Source of the DNA: UBA11524 sp964391995 | Lineage (GTDB): Bacteria; Bacillota; Clostridia; Christensenellales; Aristaeellaceae | Length of the DNA: 8,180 bases | NCBI GenBank assembly: GCA_964391995.1 | Contig: CAYMOM010000088.1 | Span: 1 to 8,180, forward strand | Direction: 5' to 3' | Shown here: piece after piece, positions 1 to 5,273 of the stretch | Position numbering within the stretch: position 1 is the stretch's first letter | Layout of the letters: every line of letters starts with the position of its first letter | Program-made: the position numbers and the translations under genes | Notes under the pieces: generated by a model | Seen by the model: only the letters and a program-made list of their open reading frames with translations | Database searches by the model: none | Told to the model about the DNA's origin: nothing

Positions 1-427
1 TGGTGGGCAGGTGATTGGCGGCAAAGCGGGCGCTGTCCGGCAGGAGGGCACCCTGTCCGCAGGCCTCCCGGATGCGGGATGCCAGGGCGCCAAGCTCAAT
101 GGGCTTGACCATGTAATACCTGGCGCCCAGGTTCACCGCCCGCATAATGAAATCATCCCGTCCCAGGGCAGAAATCACAATCATCTGCGGCGGCTTTTCC
201 ATGCCCTGGCGCTGAATTTCCTCCATCAGGCTGTAGCCGTCCATCTGCGGCATGATGATGTCCAGCACCACCACATCCACCTGGGTTTTGCCCAGGCGCT
301 CCAGGGCCTCCAGGCCGGTGGCGCATTCTGCGGTGACCAGCATGCCCTCCTGCTGCTCCAGTGCTGCCTTCATGGCGCGGCGAAGCTCCGCGTTGTCGTC
401 CACCAGCATAATCTTCATATCCTCCAT
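1..427 (-). CDS. spo0A: Spo0A-like response regulator, N-terminal part (cut by window edge)
   Basis: The visible 142 residues form a complete CheY-like receiver domain (about residues 4-122) plus the start of a linker; the C-terminal DNA-binding domain would lie left of the window. Seen: acidic pair D10-D11 in the string VDDN, phospho-acceptor D56 in LDIIMP followed by DG, conserved S86 in ISA, and K108 in VKP. The strings VDDNAEL, LDIIMPQMDG and GARYYMVKP follow the pattern of Spo0A, the phosphorelay-controlled master regulator of sporulation entry in Bacilli and Clostridia, which binds DNA after phosphorylation. I chose the ATG at 427 because AAAGGAG lies 10 bases upstream; in-frame ATGs at 457 and 418 are less well placed. 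The gene diverges from alr. It could be another receiver-class regulator, since the diagnostic Spo0A output domain is not visible; the receiver call itself is near certain. Confidence 0.78.
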   Translation of the reverse strand, partial: MEDMKIMLVDDNAELRRAMKAALEQQEGMLVTAECATGLEALERLGKTQVDVVVLDIIMPQMDGYSLMEEIQRQGMEKPPQMIVISALGRDDFIMRAVNLGARYYMVKPIELGALASRIREACGQGALLPDSARFAANHLPT

Positions 428-526
428 GTGTTCCGGGCTCCTTTCGTCGGTTTCCATATTGTTTCTCATTCGCGCACAATCAGCCTTTTCTGCCCCGAAA
501 GGCGCTTTGTCGGCCAATCCGGGTGC

Positions 527-535
527 ATTATAGCA
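527..535 (-). promoter_or_regulatory. Extended -10 promoter for the Spo0A-like gene
   Basis: On the minus strand this reads TGCTATAAT, a perfect TATAAT with the extended TGn element. No good TTGACA-like -35 is present at 16-18 bases, which is common for extended -10 promoters. The start point would be near 520, giving a leader of roughly 90 bases before the ATG at 427. I looked for a sigma-H promoter, as known for Bacillus spo0A, and found none convincing. Confidence 0.6.
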
Positions 536-620
536 TATACCTGCGGCGAAAAGGGAAAAACGTGCAAACAACCTAGAAAGCGACAGATGTTACCATTCTT
601 TACTGCCAGAAGCGCCGGCA

Positions 621-627
621 TTCGACA
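621..627 (-). promoter_or_regulatory. Possible Spo0A box (0A box) core
   Basis: The minus strand reads TGTCGAA, identical to the core of the known Spo0A binding site. It sits about 100 bases upstream of the predicted start point of the Spo0A-like gene and about 70 bases upstream of the alr -35. A seven-base match can arise by chance, so this is only suggestive of autoregulation. Two further TGTCG pentamers lie at 508-512 (plus) and 581-585 (minus), but these do not continue into the full core. Confidence 0.3.
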
Positions 628-692
628 GGCTGCGCCAGCCGTTCTGCTGAAAAAACGAAACACCATGCCGGCCAAAAAGCTGGCGGATGTGG

Positions 693-721
693 TTGTACAT
701 GGGGAAAAAACATGGTATAAT
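693..721 (+). promoter_or_regulatory. Promoter of the alr operon
   Basis: A perfect TATAAT at 716-721 is preceded by TG at 713-714 (extended -10). The -35 region is TTGTACA at 693-699: TTGTAC gives a 17-base spacer but is a partial match, and TGTACA gives 16 bases. Transcription should start near 728, about 25 bases before the alr ATG, leaving room only for the ribosome binding site. This placement rules out the longer in-frame alr start at 687, which lies upstream of the promoter. Confidence 0.75.
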
Positions 722-752
722 GGAGCAACTTCGATGCAAAGAGGCGAGTGAC

Positions 753-1859
753 ATGAACGTGCGGCATCAGCTGCGGGTGATCAACCTGGCAGCACTGCGC
801 AGCAATGTGGAGCACATCCGGCAAACCCTGCCGGAGCGTACCCGGCTTCTGGCGGTGGTGAAGGCGGATGCCTATGGCCATGGCATGGCGCAGGTGGCAC
901 GGGCCACCCTGCAGGCAGGCGCCAGCCACCTGGCGGTGGCCCTGGTGGAGGAGGGTGCTGCCCTGCGGGAGGCGGGTGTGGATGCCCCCATCCTGGTGCT
1001 GGGCGCAGCCTTGCCGGAGGAAACGCTGACGGGTGTATCCGCCGGCCTGACCCTGACCGTGTGCGATCCGTCCATGGTGCATGCTGCCCAGGCAGCAGCC
1101 CTGCAGGCAGGCCGCCCGGCCTTTGTGCACCTGAAGCTGGACACGGGCATGGGGCGCATTGGCGCACGGACGGAAGGGGAAGTCCGCGCTGTGCTGGATG
1201 CCCTGCAGGCCTGCCCCCGTGTGCAGCTGACCGGCGCCTTTACCCATTTTGCCGATGCGGACGGTGCCGACCTGGCCTTCACCCGTCAGCAGCTTGAACG
1301 ATTCCGGGCGCTGACGGAGCTGCTGCCGGAAGGTATCCTGCGGCACTGCGCCAACTCCGCTGCCATCCACCGTCTGCCGGAAGCAGCCATGGACATGGTG
1401 CGGGCGGGCATTTCCATGTATGGCTATCCCCCTGTGCCCACCGATATGCCGCTGGACATGGTGATGAGCTGGCGTACCCGGGTGACCTATGTGAAGGACA
1501 TTCAGCCCGGGGACACGGTGAGCTATGGGCGCACCTTCACGGCGGACAGGCCCATGCGGGTGGCGACACTGGCCTGCGGCTACGGGGACGGATACCACCG
1601 GGCGGCCTCCGGCAAGGCGCAGGTGCTGATCCGCGGGCAGCGCGCCCGGGTGCTGGGAAGGATCTGCATGGATCAGATGATGGCGGATGTGACGGACATT
1701 CCCGGCGTTGCACCCGGGGATACGGTGACCCTCATGGGCCGGGACGGAGAGGAATGCATCACCGCCGAGGACATCGCCGCCTGGGCCGGCACCATCAGCT
1801 ATGAGGTGCTTCTGGCTGCCACAGGCCGTGTGGCAAGGGTGTGGCTCCATGAGCAGTGA
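753..1859 (+). CDS. alr: Alanine racemase
   Basis: This PLP-dependent enzyme interconverts L- and D-alanine in the cytoplasm and so supplies D-alanine for peptidoglycan. The 368-residue length is normal for the family. Seen: the PLP-binding lysine K37 in VVKADAYGHG near the N-terminus of the TIM-barrel domain; R135 in GMGRIG; H165 in THF; R217 in VRAGI, expected to contact the pyridine nitrogen; the second catalytic base Y258 in VSYGRTF at the start of the C-terminal beta domain; and CMDQ at 305-308. The ATG at 753 is chosen because GAGG at 741-744 is spaced 8 bases from it. It is the first gene after the promoter at 693-721 and its end overlaps the next gene by 11 bases, which indicates translational coupling. 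Confidence 0.96.
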   Translation: MNVRHQLRVINLAALRSNVEHIRQTLPERTRLLAVVKADAYGHGMAQVARATLQAGASHLAVALVEEGAALREAGVDAPILVLGAALPEETLTGVSAGLTLTVCDPSMVHAAQAAALQAGRPAFVHLKLDTGMGRIGARTEGEVRAVLDALQACPRVQLTGAFTHFADADGADLAFTRQQLERFRALTELLPEGILRHCANSAAIHRLPEAAMDMVRAGISMYGYPPVPTDMPLDMVMSWRTRVTYVKDIQPGDTVSYGRTFTADRPMRVATLACGYGDGYHRAASGKAQVLIRGQRARVLGRICMDQMMADVTDIPGVAPGDTVTLMGRDGEECITAEDIAAWAGTISYEVLLAATGRVARVWLHEQ

Positions 1860-2424
1860 CAAGCAGGCACTGCGGCAATCCGTGCGTAGCGCCTTTCCCG
1901 GTGCAAAAAGCCGCGCAGCCCAAAGCACCGCCCTGTGCCGGCATGTGATGGCGTGGGAACCCTACCGCCGGGCACAGGTGCTGGCAGGCTATGTGCCCAT
2001 GAAGCACGAGGCGGATGTATCGGCGCTGCTGCTGGACGCCCTGGCACAGGGCAAAACCCTGGTGCTGCCCCGGTGCGATGGCCTGGAGCGCATGAGCTTC
2101 CGCCGGGTGCGCAGCCTGGGGGAGCTTTCCGCCGGTGCCTATGGCCTGCCGGAGCCGGAAAGCAGCGCGGAAATGGTTCCGCTGGAGTGCATCGACCTGA
2201 TGCTGGTTCCCCTGGAAGCCGTCAGCCGGCAGGGCATGCGCCTGGGCAAGGGCGGCGGATATTACGACAGGGTGCTGGCCCGGTGGCGTGGCCTGTCCCT
2301 GGGTGCGGCGCTGGCCCATCAGTGGGTGGAGGATCTGCCCTGCGGCCCGTGGGATATGCCCCTGACGGCCTGCGCGGATGCCGGCGGCATCACTTTATTT
2401 GACGAAACCCGAAAGGATGTTTGA
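1849..2424 (+). CDS. 5-formyltetrahydrofolate cyclo-ligase (5,10-methenyl-THF synthetase)
   Basis: The family converts 5-formyl-THF to 5,10-methenyl-THF using ATP, returning a stored folate to the one-carbon pool. The predicted product is 191 residues, a usual length. Seen: a basic N-terminal helix beginning at KQALRQ; the folate/substrate-site string YVPMKHEAD at 48-56; the glycine-rich ATP-binding signature RLGKGGGYYDR at 131-141; and a C-terminal part running ...DLPCGPWDMPL, which matches the family pattern of acidic-LP followed by D-x-PL. The ATG at 1849 has AAGGG at 1835-1839 with a 9-base gap. An in-frame ATG at 1801 is rejected because it would overlap alr by 59 bases and adds a non-family extension. 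Family gene names differ by organism (fau, ygfA, yqgN), so no symbol is given. Confidence 0.93.
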   Translation: MSSDKQALRQSVRSAFPGAKSRAAQSTALCRHVMAWEPYRRAQVLAGYVPMKHEADVSALLLDALAQGKTLVLPRCDGLERMSFRRVRSLGELSAGAYGLPEPESSAEMVPLECIDLMLVPLEAVSRQGMRLGKGGGYYDRVLARWRGLSLGAALAHQWVEDLPCGPWDMPLTACADAGGITLFDETRKDV

Positions 2425-2427
2425 GCA

Positions 2428-3231
2428 ATGCAGCCAAAGAAAAAGAACAAAAAGACCATCAAGCCTGTTCACAAGCCCTTTCTGCGGGGCACACCGGTGG
2501 ACGGAACCACCCTGCCCGGCGCAGCCAAGCTGTTTCTGTCCCTGTTCGGCCTGGTGCTGGCTAACCTTTTGCTGGGCACCATGGCCGCATGGGATATCCA
2601 GTGGCTGAACATCCTGTTTAATTGCGCGCTGCTGCTGGTGATTTATGGCGTCTATTATCAATACGGCGCCGCCAAGGGCACGGCGGCGGTGAACCAGGGG
2701 GAGATCCTCCTCCAGAGAAAAGAGGCAGGCCGCGATATTGCCGCCAGGGAGCAGGCTGCTTGCTATCACCCGGCGAAGGGGTTCATCATCGGCATGCTGG
2801 GCCTGGCACCGGCGCTGGTGTGCTGCCTGCTGCTGGCTGTAACCGCCCAGAAGCAATACACCGGCCTGGGTGCGCTGCCCTCCTGGATTGCCAGCCTGCA
2901 GCGCCAGCCAGAAACCGCCGGCGCCCTTTCCATGTATGGCACGGCGGCGAGCATGAGCCTGGAAAGCGTGCTGCGGGTGATCGTCCGGATGCTGATCATG
3001 CCCTTTGTGAACATGGTCGGCTCCGACAACCATGAGGGTCTGCTGCTCCTGGAGCGCCTGAGCCTGCTGCCCATGCTGCTGCCGGGCATCAGCTATGGCA
3101 TTGGCTACCTGCAGGGCGAGAACATTCGCTCCCGGGTGCACACGGACATTGCCGCAGGCAAGCGCAAGCGGGCCCGGAAGGAAAAGAAGCGCCGCCAGGC
3201 CCAGGCCAAGGGCCCCGAACAGCTGAACTGA
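2428..3231 (+). CDS. Multi-pass membrane protein of unknown function
   Basis: I do not recognise this 267-residue protein. It starts with a basic segment (KKKNKK at 4-9), then shows about five hydrophobic stretches at roughly 31-53, 58-80, 118-140, 181-198 and 208-228. It ends with a strongly basic tail, KRKRARKEKKRR at 245-256. Both charged ends would favour a cytoplasmic position by the positive-inside rule; with five spans this is inconsistent, so one hydrophobic stretch may not cross the membrane. No catalytic motif, lipobox or cleavable signal is evident. The ATG lies 3 bases after the previous stop, with AAAGGA at 2412-2417, and rsmD follows 11 bases later, so it is almost certainly co-expressed with the operon. 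The basic tail could contact RNA, nucleic acid or acidic lipid, but that is inference only. Confidence 0.85.
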   Translation: MQPKKKNKKTIKPVHKPFLRGTPVDGTTLPGAAKLFLSLFGLVLANLLLGTMAAWDIQWLNILFNCALLLVIYGVYYQYGAAKGTAAVNQGEILLQRKEAGRDIAAREQAACYHPAKGFIIGMLGLAPALVCCLLLAVTAQKQYTGLGALPSWIASLQRQPETAGALSMYGTAASMSLESVLRVIVRMLIMPFVNMVGSDNHEGLLLLERLSLLPMLLPGISYGIGYLQGENIRSRVHTDIAAGKRKRARKEKKRRQAQAKGPEQLN

Positions 3232-3242
3232 GGGAGGCAGCC

Positions 3243-3791
3243 ATGCGCATTATCGCAGGAGAGGCACGGGGGCGCACCATTGAAGCGCCCAAGGGCCGGG
3301 ACACCCGCCCGACCCTGGACCGGGTGCGGGAGAACCTGTTCAACATCCTTCAGCGCCGGGTGCAGGACGCCCGGGTGCTGGATCTGTTTTCCGGCAGCGG
3401 TGCACTGTCCCTGGAGGCGCTGAGCCGGGGTGCTGCCCAGGCCGTGATGGTGGACTGCGACCGGGCCGCCCACGCCTGCCAGCAGCAAAACGCCGCCAGG
3501 CTGGGATTTGACGGGCGCACCCGCATCCTGCTGATGGACTGGCAGCAGGCCGTGGGCCGGCTGACCGCGGCAGGGGAGCAATTCGACCTGGTGTTTCTTG
3601 ATCCGCCCTACGCCATGCATGAGCTATCCGCCGTGATGGAGGCACTGAAACCGCTCCTGGCCCCGGATGCCTGCGTGGTGGTGGAGCATGAGGCCCGGGT
3701 GATGCCTGCCACCGCCGATGGATACGAACTTTTCGACAGCCGCAGATACGGCTATGCCGGCATATGCTTTTTCAGGCTGATGCCGGCATAA
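3243..3791 (+). CDS. rsmD: 16S rRNA (guanine(966)-N(2))-methyltransferase RsmD
   Basis: A SAM-dependent methyltransferase expected to methylate N2 of the 16S rRNA guanine equivalent to E. coli G966 during 30S assembly. At 182 residues it has the family's normal size. Seen: the N-terminal MRIIAGEARGR and RPTLDRVRENLFN (22-34), characteristic of RsmD; SAM-binding motif I VLDLFSGSGAL at 45-55 and GAL-SLEALSRGA after it; an acidic residue after motif II (VDCD at 70-73); and the catalytic N-methyltransferase motif LDPPY at 119-123. A strong AGGGAGG at 3231-3237 precedes the ATG by 5 bases. Its position immediately before coaD is a recurrent pairing in Firmicutes and supports both calls. Confidence 0.95.
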   Translation: MRIIAGEARGRTIEAPKGRDTRPTLDRVRENLFNILQRRVQDARVLDLFSGSGALSLEALSRGAAQAVMVDCDRAAHACQQQNAARLGFDGRTRILLMDWQQAVGRLTAAGEQFDLVFLDPPYAMHELSAVMEALKPLLAPDACVVVEHEARVMPATADGYELFDSRRYGYAGICFFRLMPA

Positions 3792-3817
3792 CCATGGCGC
3801 AGAAAGGCATGATAAGC

Positions 3818-4300
3818 ATGGAGAGAGTGTGCATTTTCCCCGGCAGCTTCGACCCGCTGACCCTGGGACATGAGGATTTGATCCGCCGGGCCTGCCGCCT
3901 GTTTGACAGGGTGGTGGTAGCTGTACTGCACAATCCGGCCAAAAGCGGCTGCTTTGCCGTGGAGGAGCGCCTGGACATGATCCGCCGCGCCTGTGCCGAC
4001 CTGCCCCAGGTGGAGGCCCGGGCCTTTGCCGGCATGCTGGTGGATGCCGTGGAGGACACGGGCGCTGTGGCGGTGGTGCGTGGCCTGCGCACCGCGGGGG
4101 ACTATGAGGCGGAAAAAAATATGGCGCAGATCAACGCCCGGCTGCGCCCGGGCACGGAAACCGTGTTTCTCCTTGCCAGGCCGGAGCATGGGCATGTGTC
4201 TTCCTCCGCCGTCAGGGAGCTGGCCGGCTATGGCGCGACCCTGGATGGGTATGTTCCCGCCTGCAATGTGGAACTGATTCAGCAGCATTTTGCCAAGTGA
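3818..4300 (+). CDS. coaD: Phosphopantetheine adenylyltransferase
   Basis: This enzyme transfers AMP from ATP to 4'-phosphopantetheine, giving dephospho-CoA, the penultimate step of coenzyme A synthesis. At 160 residues it has the standard bacterial PPAT length. Seen: the nucleotidyltransferase signature GSFDPLTLGH at 9-18 (T/S-x-G-H type, H18); NPAKSGCF at 39-46; the VVRGLR-x-x-x-DYE segment at 87-97, with R88 and R91 in the expected substrate/ATP positions; and VSSSAVREL at 127-135, the family's SSS-x-V-R/K-E motif. I chose the ATG at 3818 because GAAAGG at 3802-3807 is spaced 10 bases from it. ATG 3809 is only one base from that site, and the frame open from 3764 overlaps rsmD. Confidence 0.95.
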   Translation: MERVCIFPGSFDPLTLGHEDLIRRACRLFDRVVVAVLHNPAKSGCFAVEERLDMIRRACADLPQVEARAFAGMLVDAVEDTGAVAVVRGLRTAGDYEAEKNMAQINARLRPGTETVFLLARPEHGHVSSSAVRELAGYGATLDGYVPACNVELIQQHFAK

Positions 4301-4321
4301 ACATGATGGGAGGGTATGGAT

Positions 4322-4981
4322 ATGGCTAGCAACAGCAAAAGCGTGGAGCAGTGCCGCGCAATCATCCGTGAACTGAACGACGTGGTGGGCAGCGCCCGGA
4401 AAACCTTTATCAACGCTGAAACCTGCGTGCTGAGCCGCGGACTGCTGATGGACAGGCTGGACCAGCTGGATGCCTGCCTGCCGGAGGCCTTGAAGCAGGC
4501 GGAGAGCATCGTGCAGCAGGATAAGGACATGCGGGCCCAGACCGCAAAGGAGTGCAGCGAGGTTCTGACCAGTGCCCAGGCCCAGGCCCGGCAGATGCTG
4601 GACGATGCCCAGAACCAGGTTGCTCAGCTCCAGCGGGACACCCAGAACGCCAACGAAACCGCCCGCCGCCTCCTGCAGGAGGCCCAGCAGCACGCCCAGG
4701 AGGAGCGCAGCCGCATCCTGCAGCAGGCCAACCAGGAGGCACAGGCCATCCGCGCCCAGGCCGAGCAGGAAAGGGATCGGCTGGTTTCCCAGGAGACGGT
4801 TTTCCAGAAGGCCATGGTGGAGGCGGAGGAGATTCGCGAGAGTACCAATGCCGAGCTGGCTGTGCTCCGGAAGAATACCTTCGACTATCTGGACGATGTG
4901 ATGGGGCGGATGGATCAGTGGCTGAATGCAATGACCAATGAAGTCCGCGGTGAGCGCGGCGCGCTGAACAACCACCGGTAA
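4322..4981 (+). CDS. Coiled-coil protein of the type found downstream of coaD in Clostridia
   Basis: The 219-residue product has a short N-terminal region (1-55), then a long Gln/Ala/Glu-rich heptad-like stretch from about 57 to 180, then a small C-terminal helix around NTFDYLDDVMGRMDQ (185-199). There is no signal peptide, membrane span, Walker motif or other catalytic motif. The segment LLMDRLDQLDACLPEALKQA (41-60) and the terminal DYLDD segment resemble, from memory, the coiled-coil proteins that often follow coaD in Clostridia and are annotated loosely as ATPase or DivIVA-like; no ATPase motif is visible here. The start is ATG 4322, seven bases after GGGAGGG (4308-4314); the ATG at 4316 is too close to it. 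Its role is unknown; a structural or cell-division-related scaffold is inference. It is probably the last gene of the alr operon. Confidence 0.85.
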   Translation: MASNSKSVEQCRAIIRELNDVVGSARKTFINAETCVLSRGLLMDRLDQLDACLPEALKQAESIVQQDKDMRAQTAKECSEVLTSAQAQARQMLDDAQNQVAQLQRDTQNANETARRLLQEAQQHAQEERSRILQQANQEAQAIRAQAEQERDRLVSQETVFQKAMVEAEEIRESTNAELAVLRKNTFDYLDDVMGRMDQWLNAMTNEVRGERGALNNHR

Positions 4982-5013
4982 CCGCGGTTCATCATTGTAA
5001 CAATCATAAAGTT

Positions 5014-5039
5014 ATGAAGATTATTCATGAATCGTTCAT
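5014..5039. repeat. ATGAA/TTCAT half-site array (candidate operator)
   Basis: The pentamer ATGAA or its complement TTCAT occurs four times in 26 bases: ATGAA 5014-5018, TTCAT 5024-5028, ATGAA 5027-5031 (overlapping, forming the palindrome ATTCATGAAT) and TTCAT 5035-5039. A fifth copy, TTCAT, is at 4988-4992. Arrayed inverted half-sites are typical of operators for dimeric regulators. No regulator gene is adjacent, so the binder is unknown. Confidence 0.4.
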
Positions 5040-5044
5040 ACTGT
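5016..5044 (+). promoter_or_regulatory. Possible sigma-E-like (sporulation) promoter
   Basis: GAAGATT at 5016-5022 and CATACTGT at 5037-5044, with a 14-base spacer, resemble the Bacillus sigma-E pattern KMATATT - N14 - CATACAHT at 6 of 7 and 6 of 8 positions. It overlaps the half-site array. A start near 5051 would give a leader of about 220 bases, including the hairpins, before the membrane-fusion gene. Matches of this quality arise by chance in AT-rich DNA, so confidence is low. Confidence 0.2.
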
Positions 5045-5122
5045 TTTCACATTTCTGGGTTACATTAAACATGCACTCAGGAAGGAAGCCACCACCTGAC
5101 TGAGAGCAATCTCCTTTTTCCC

Positions 5123-5143
5123 TGACATTCCCTGTGAATGTCA
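5123..5143. repeat. Perfect inverted repeat, 8-base arms
   Basis: TGACATTC, five-base loop CCTGT, GAATGTCA. It could be an RNA hairpin or a protein-binding palindrome. A T-run (5115-5119) lies upstream rather than downstream, so it does not look like a plus-strand terminator. No sequence I recognise. Confidence 0.5.
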
Positions 5144-5166
5144 ACCTCCCTATCCTCCATACAAGC

Positions 5167-5200
5167 AAAGGCCGCTGGTGTTCGCGCTCCGGCGGCCTTT
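5167..5200 (+). terminator. Terminator-like hairpin after the alr operon
   Basis: AAAGGCCGC at 5167-5175 pairs perfectly with GCGGCCTTT at 5192-5200. The stem can extend inward by a T-G wobble and two G-C pairs. The A-flank/T-flank form is typical of rho-independent terminators, but the T-tract is only three bases before GTGATG, so efficiency is doubtful. It lies about 185 bases after the coiled-coil gene and 73 bases before the next start, so it could end the upstream operon or act as an attenuator for the downstream genes. Confidence 0.5.
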
Positions 5201-5273
5201 GTGATGCCATGGATTCCCGGGGATGAACCGGCGCCTGCGGGAAAAAGTATAGCAGGGAATAGGAGTGAAATGC

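Larger units (their letters stand above)
428..752. other. Divergent intergenic control region
   Basis: This 325-base gap separates the Spo0A-like gene (minus) from alr (plus). It holds the two promoters and the 0A-box-like heptamer listed separately. It also has a short perfect hairpin at 628-640 (GGCTG, loop CGC, CAGCC) with no T-tract on either strand, so it is not a convincing terminator. I see no credible gene: the open frames that cross it lack a ribosome binding site or run antisense to the regulator. Confidence 0.7.
4982..5273. other. Palindrome-rich intergenic region
   Basis: This 292-base gap contains no credible gene on either strand. The left part (4982-5070) is clearly AT-rich against the surrounding GC-rich coding DNA and carries closely spaced small palindromes: AACCGCGGTT at 4980-4989, ATTGT-A-ACAAT at 4994-5004, TCATAA-AG-TTATGA at 5004-5017 and ATTCATGAAT at 5023-5032. 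The right part carries hairpins at 5102-5113 (GAGA, GCAA tetraloop, TCTC, then TTTTT at 5115-5119), 5123-5143 and 5167-5200. GGAAGGA at 5080-5086 could also pair at long range with TCCTCC at 5153-5158. It may combine the alr operon terminator with a regulated leader for the MFP/permease genes, or encode a small structured RNA. Confidence 0.6.

Noticed and set aside
460..500. Sigma-H-type promoter for the Spo0A-like gene (AAAGG ... GCGAAT on the minus strand)
   Set aside because: The spacing between the two elements is about five bases, far shorter than the 11-12 needed.
506..514. TTTGTCGGC as a second 0A box near the Spo0A-like promoter
   Set aside because: It departs from the TTTGTCRAA pattern at the last two positions, which are important for Spo0A binding.
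466..675. 69-residue minus-strand open frame in the divergent gap
   Set aside because: No ribosome binding site precedes its ATG and it contains the extended -10 of the Spo0A-like gene, so it is unlikely to be translated.
11..751. 246-residue plus-strand open frame
   Set aside because: It runs antisense through the receiver-domain gene and then through both promoters; the protein is low-complexity and ends just before the alr ATG.
600..1928. 442-residue open frame on the minus strand, antisense to alr
   Set aside because: It is the mirror of a GC-rich coding frame. The composition is His/Gln/Pro-rich without any motif, while the plus strand encodes a full alanine racemase with all catalytic residues.
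3752..4975. 407-residue open frame on the minus strand, antisense to coaD and the coiled-coil gene
   Set aside because: It spans two well-supported plus-strand genes and their gap, has no recognisable motif, and is explained by codon bias on the opposite strand.
4971..4993. T-box-like string (GGTAACCGCGG) at the end of the coiled-coil gene
   Set aside because: It resembles the T-box antiterminator motif only loosely, overlaps coding sequence, and lacks the upstream specifier leader and the downstream aminoacid-related gene expected for a T-box.
5248..5253. TATAGC as a -10 box for the membrane-fusion gene
   Set aside because: No -35 at a proper distance, and a start there would fall almost on the ribosome binding site.
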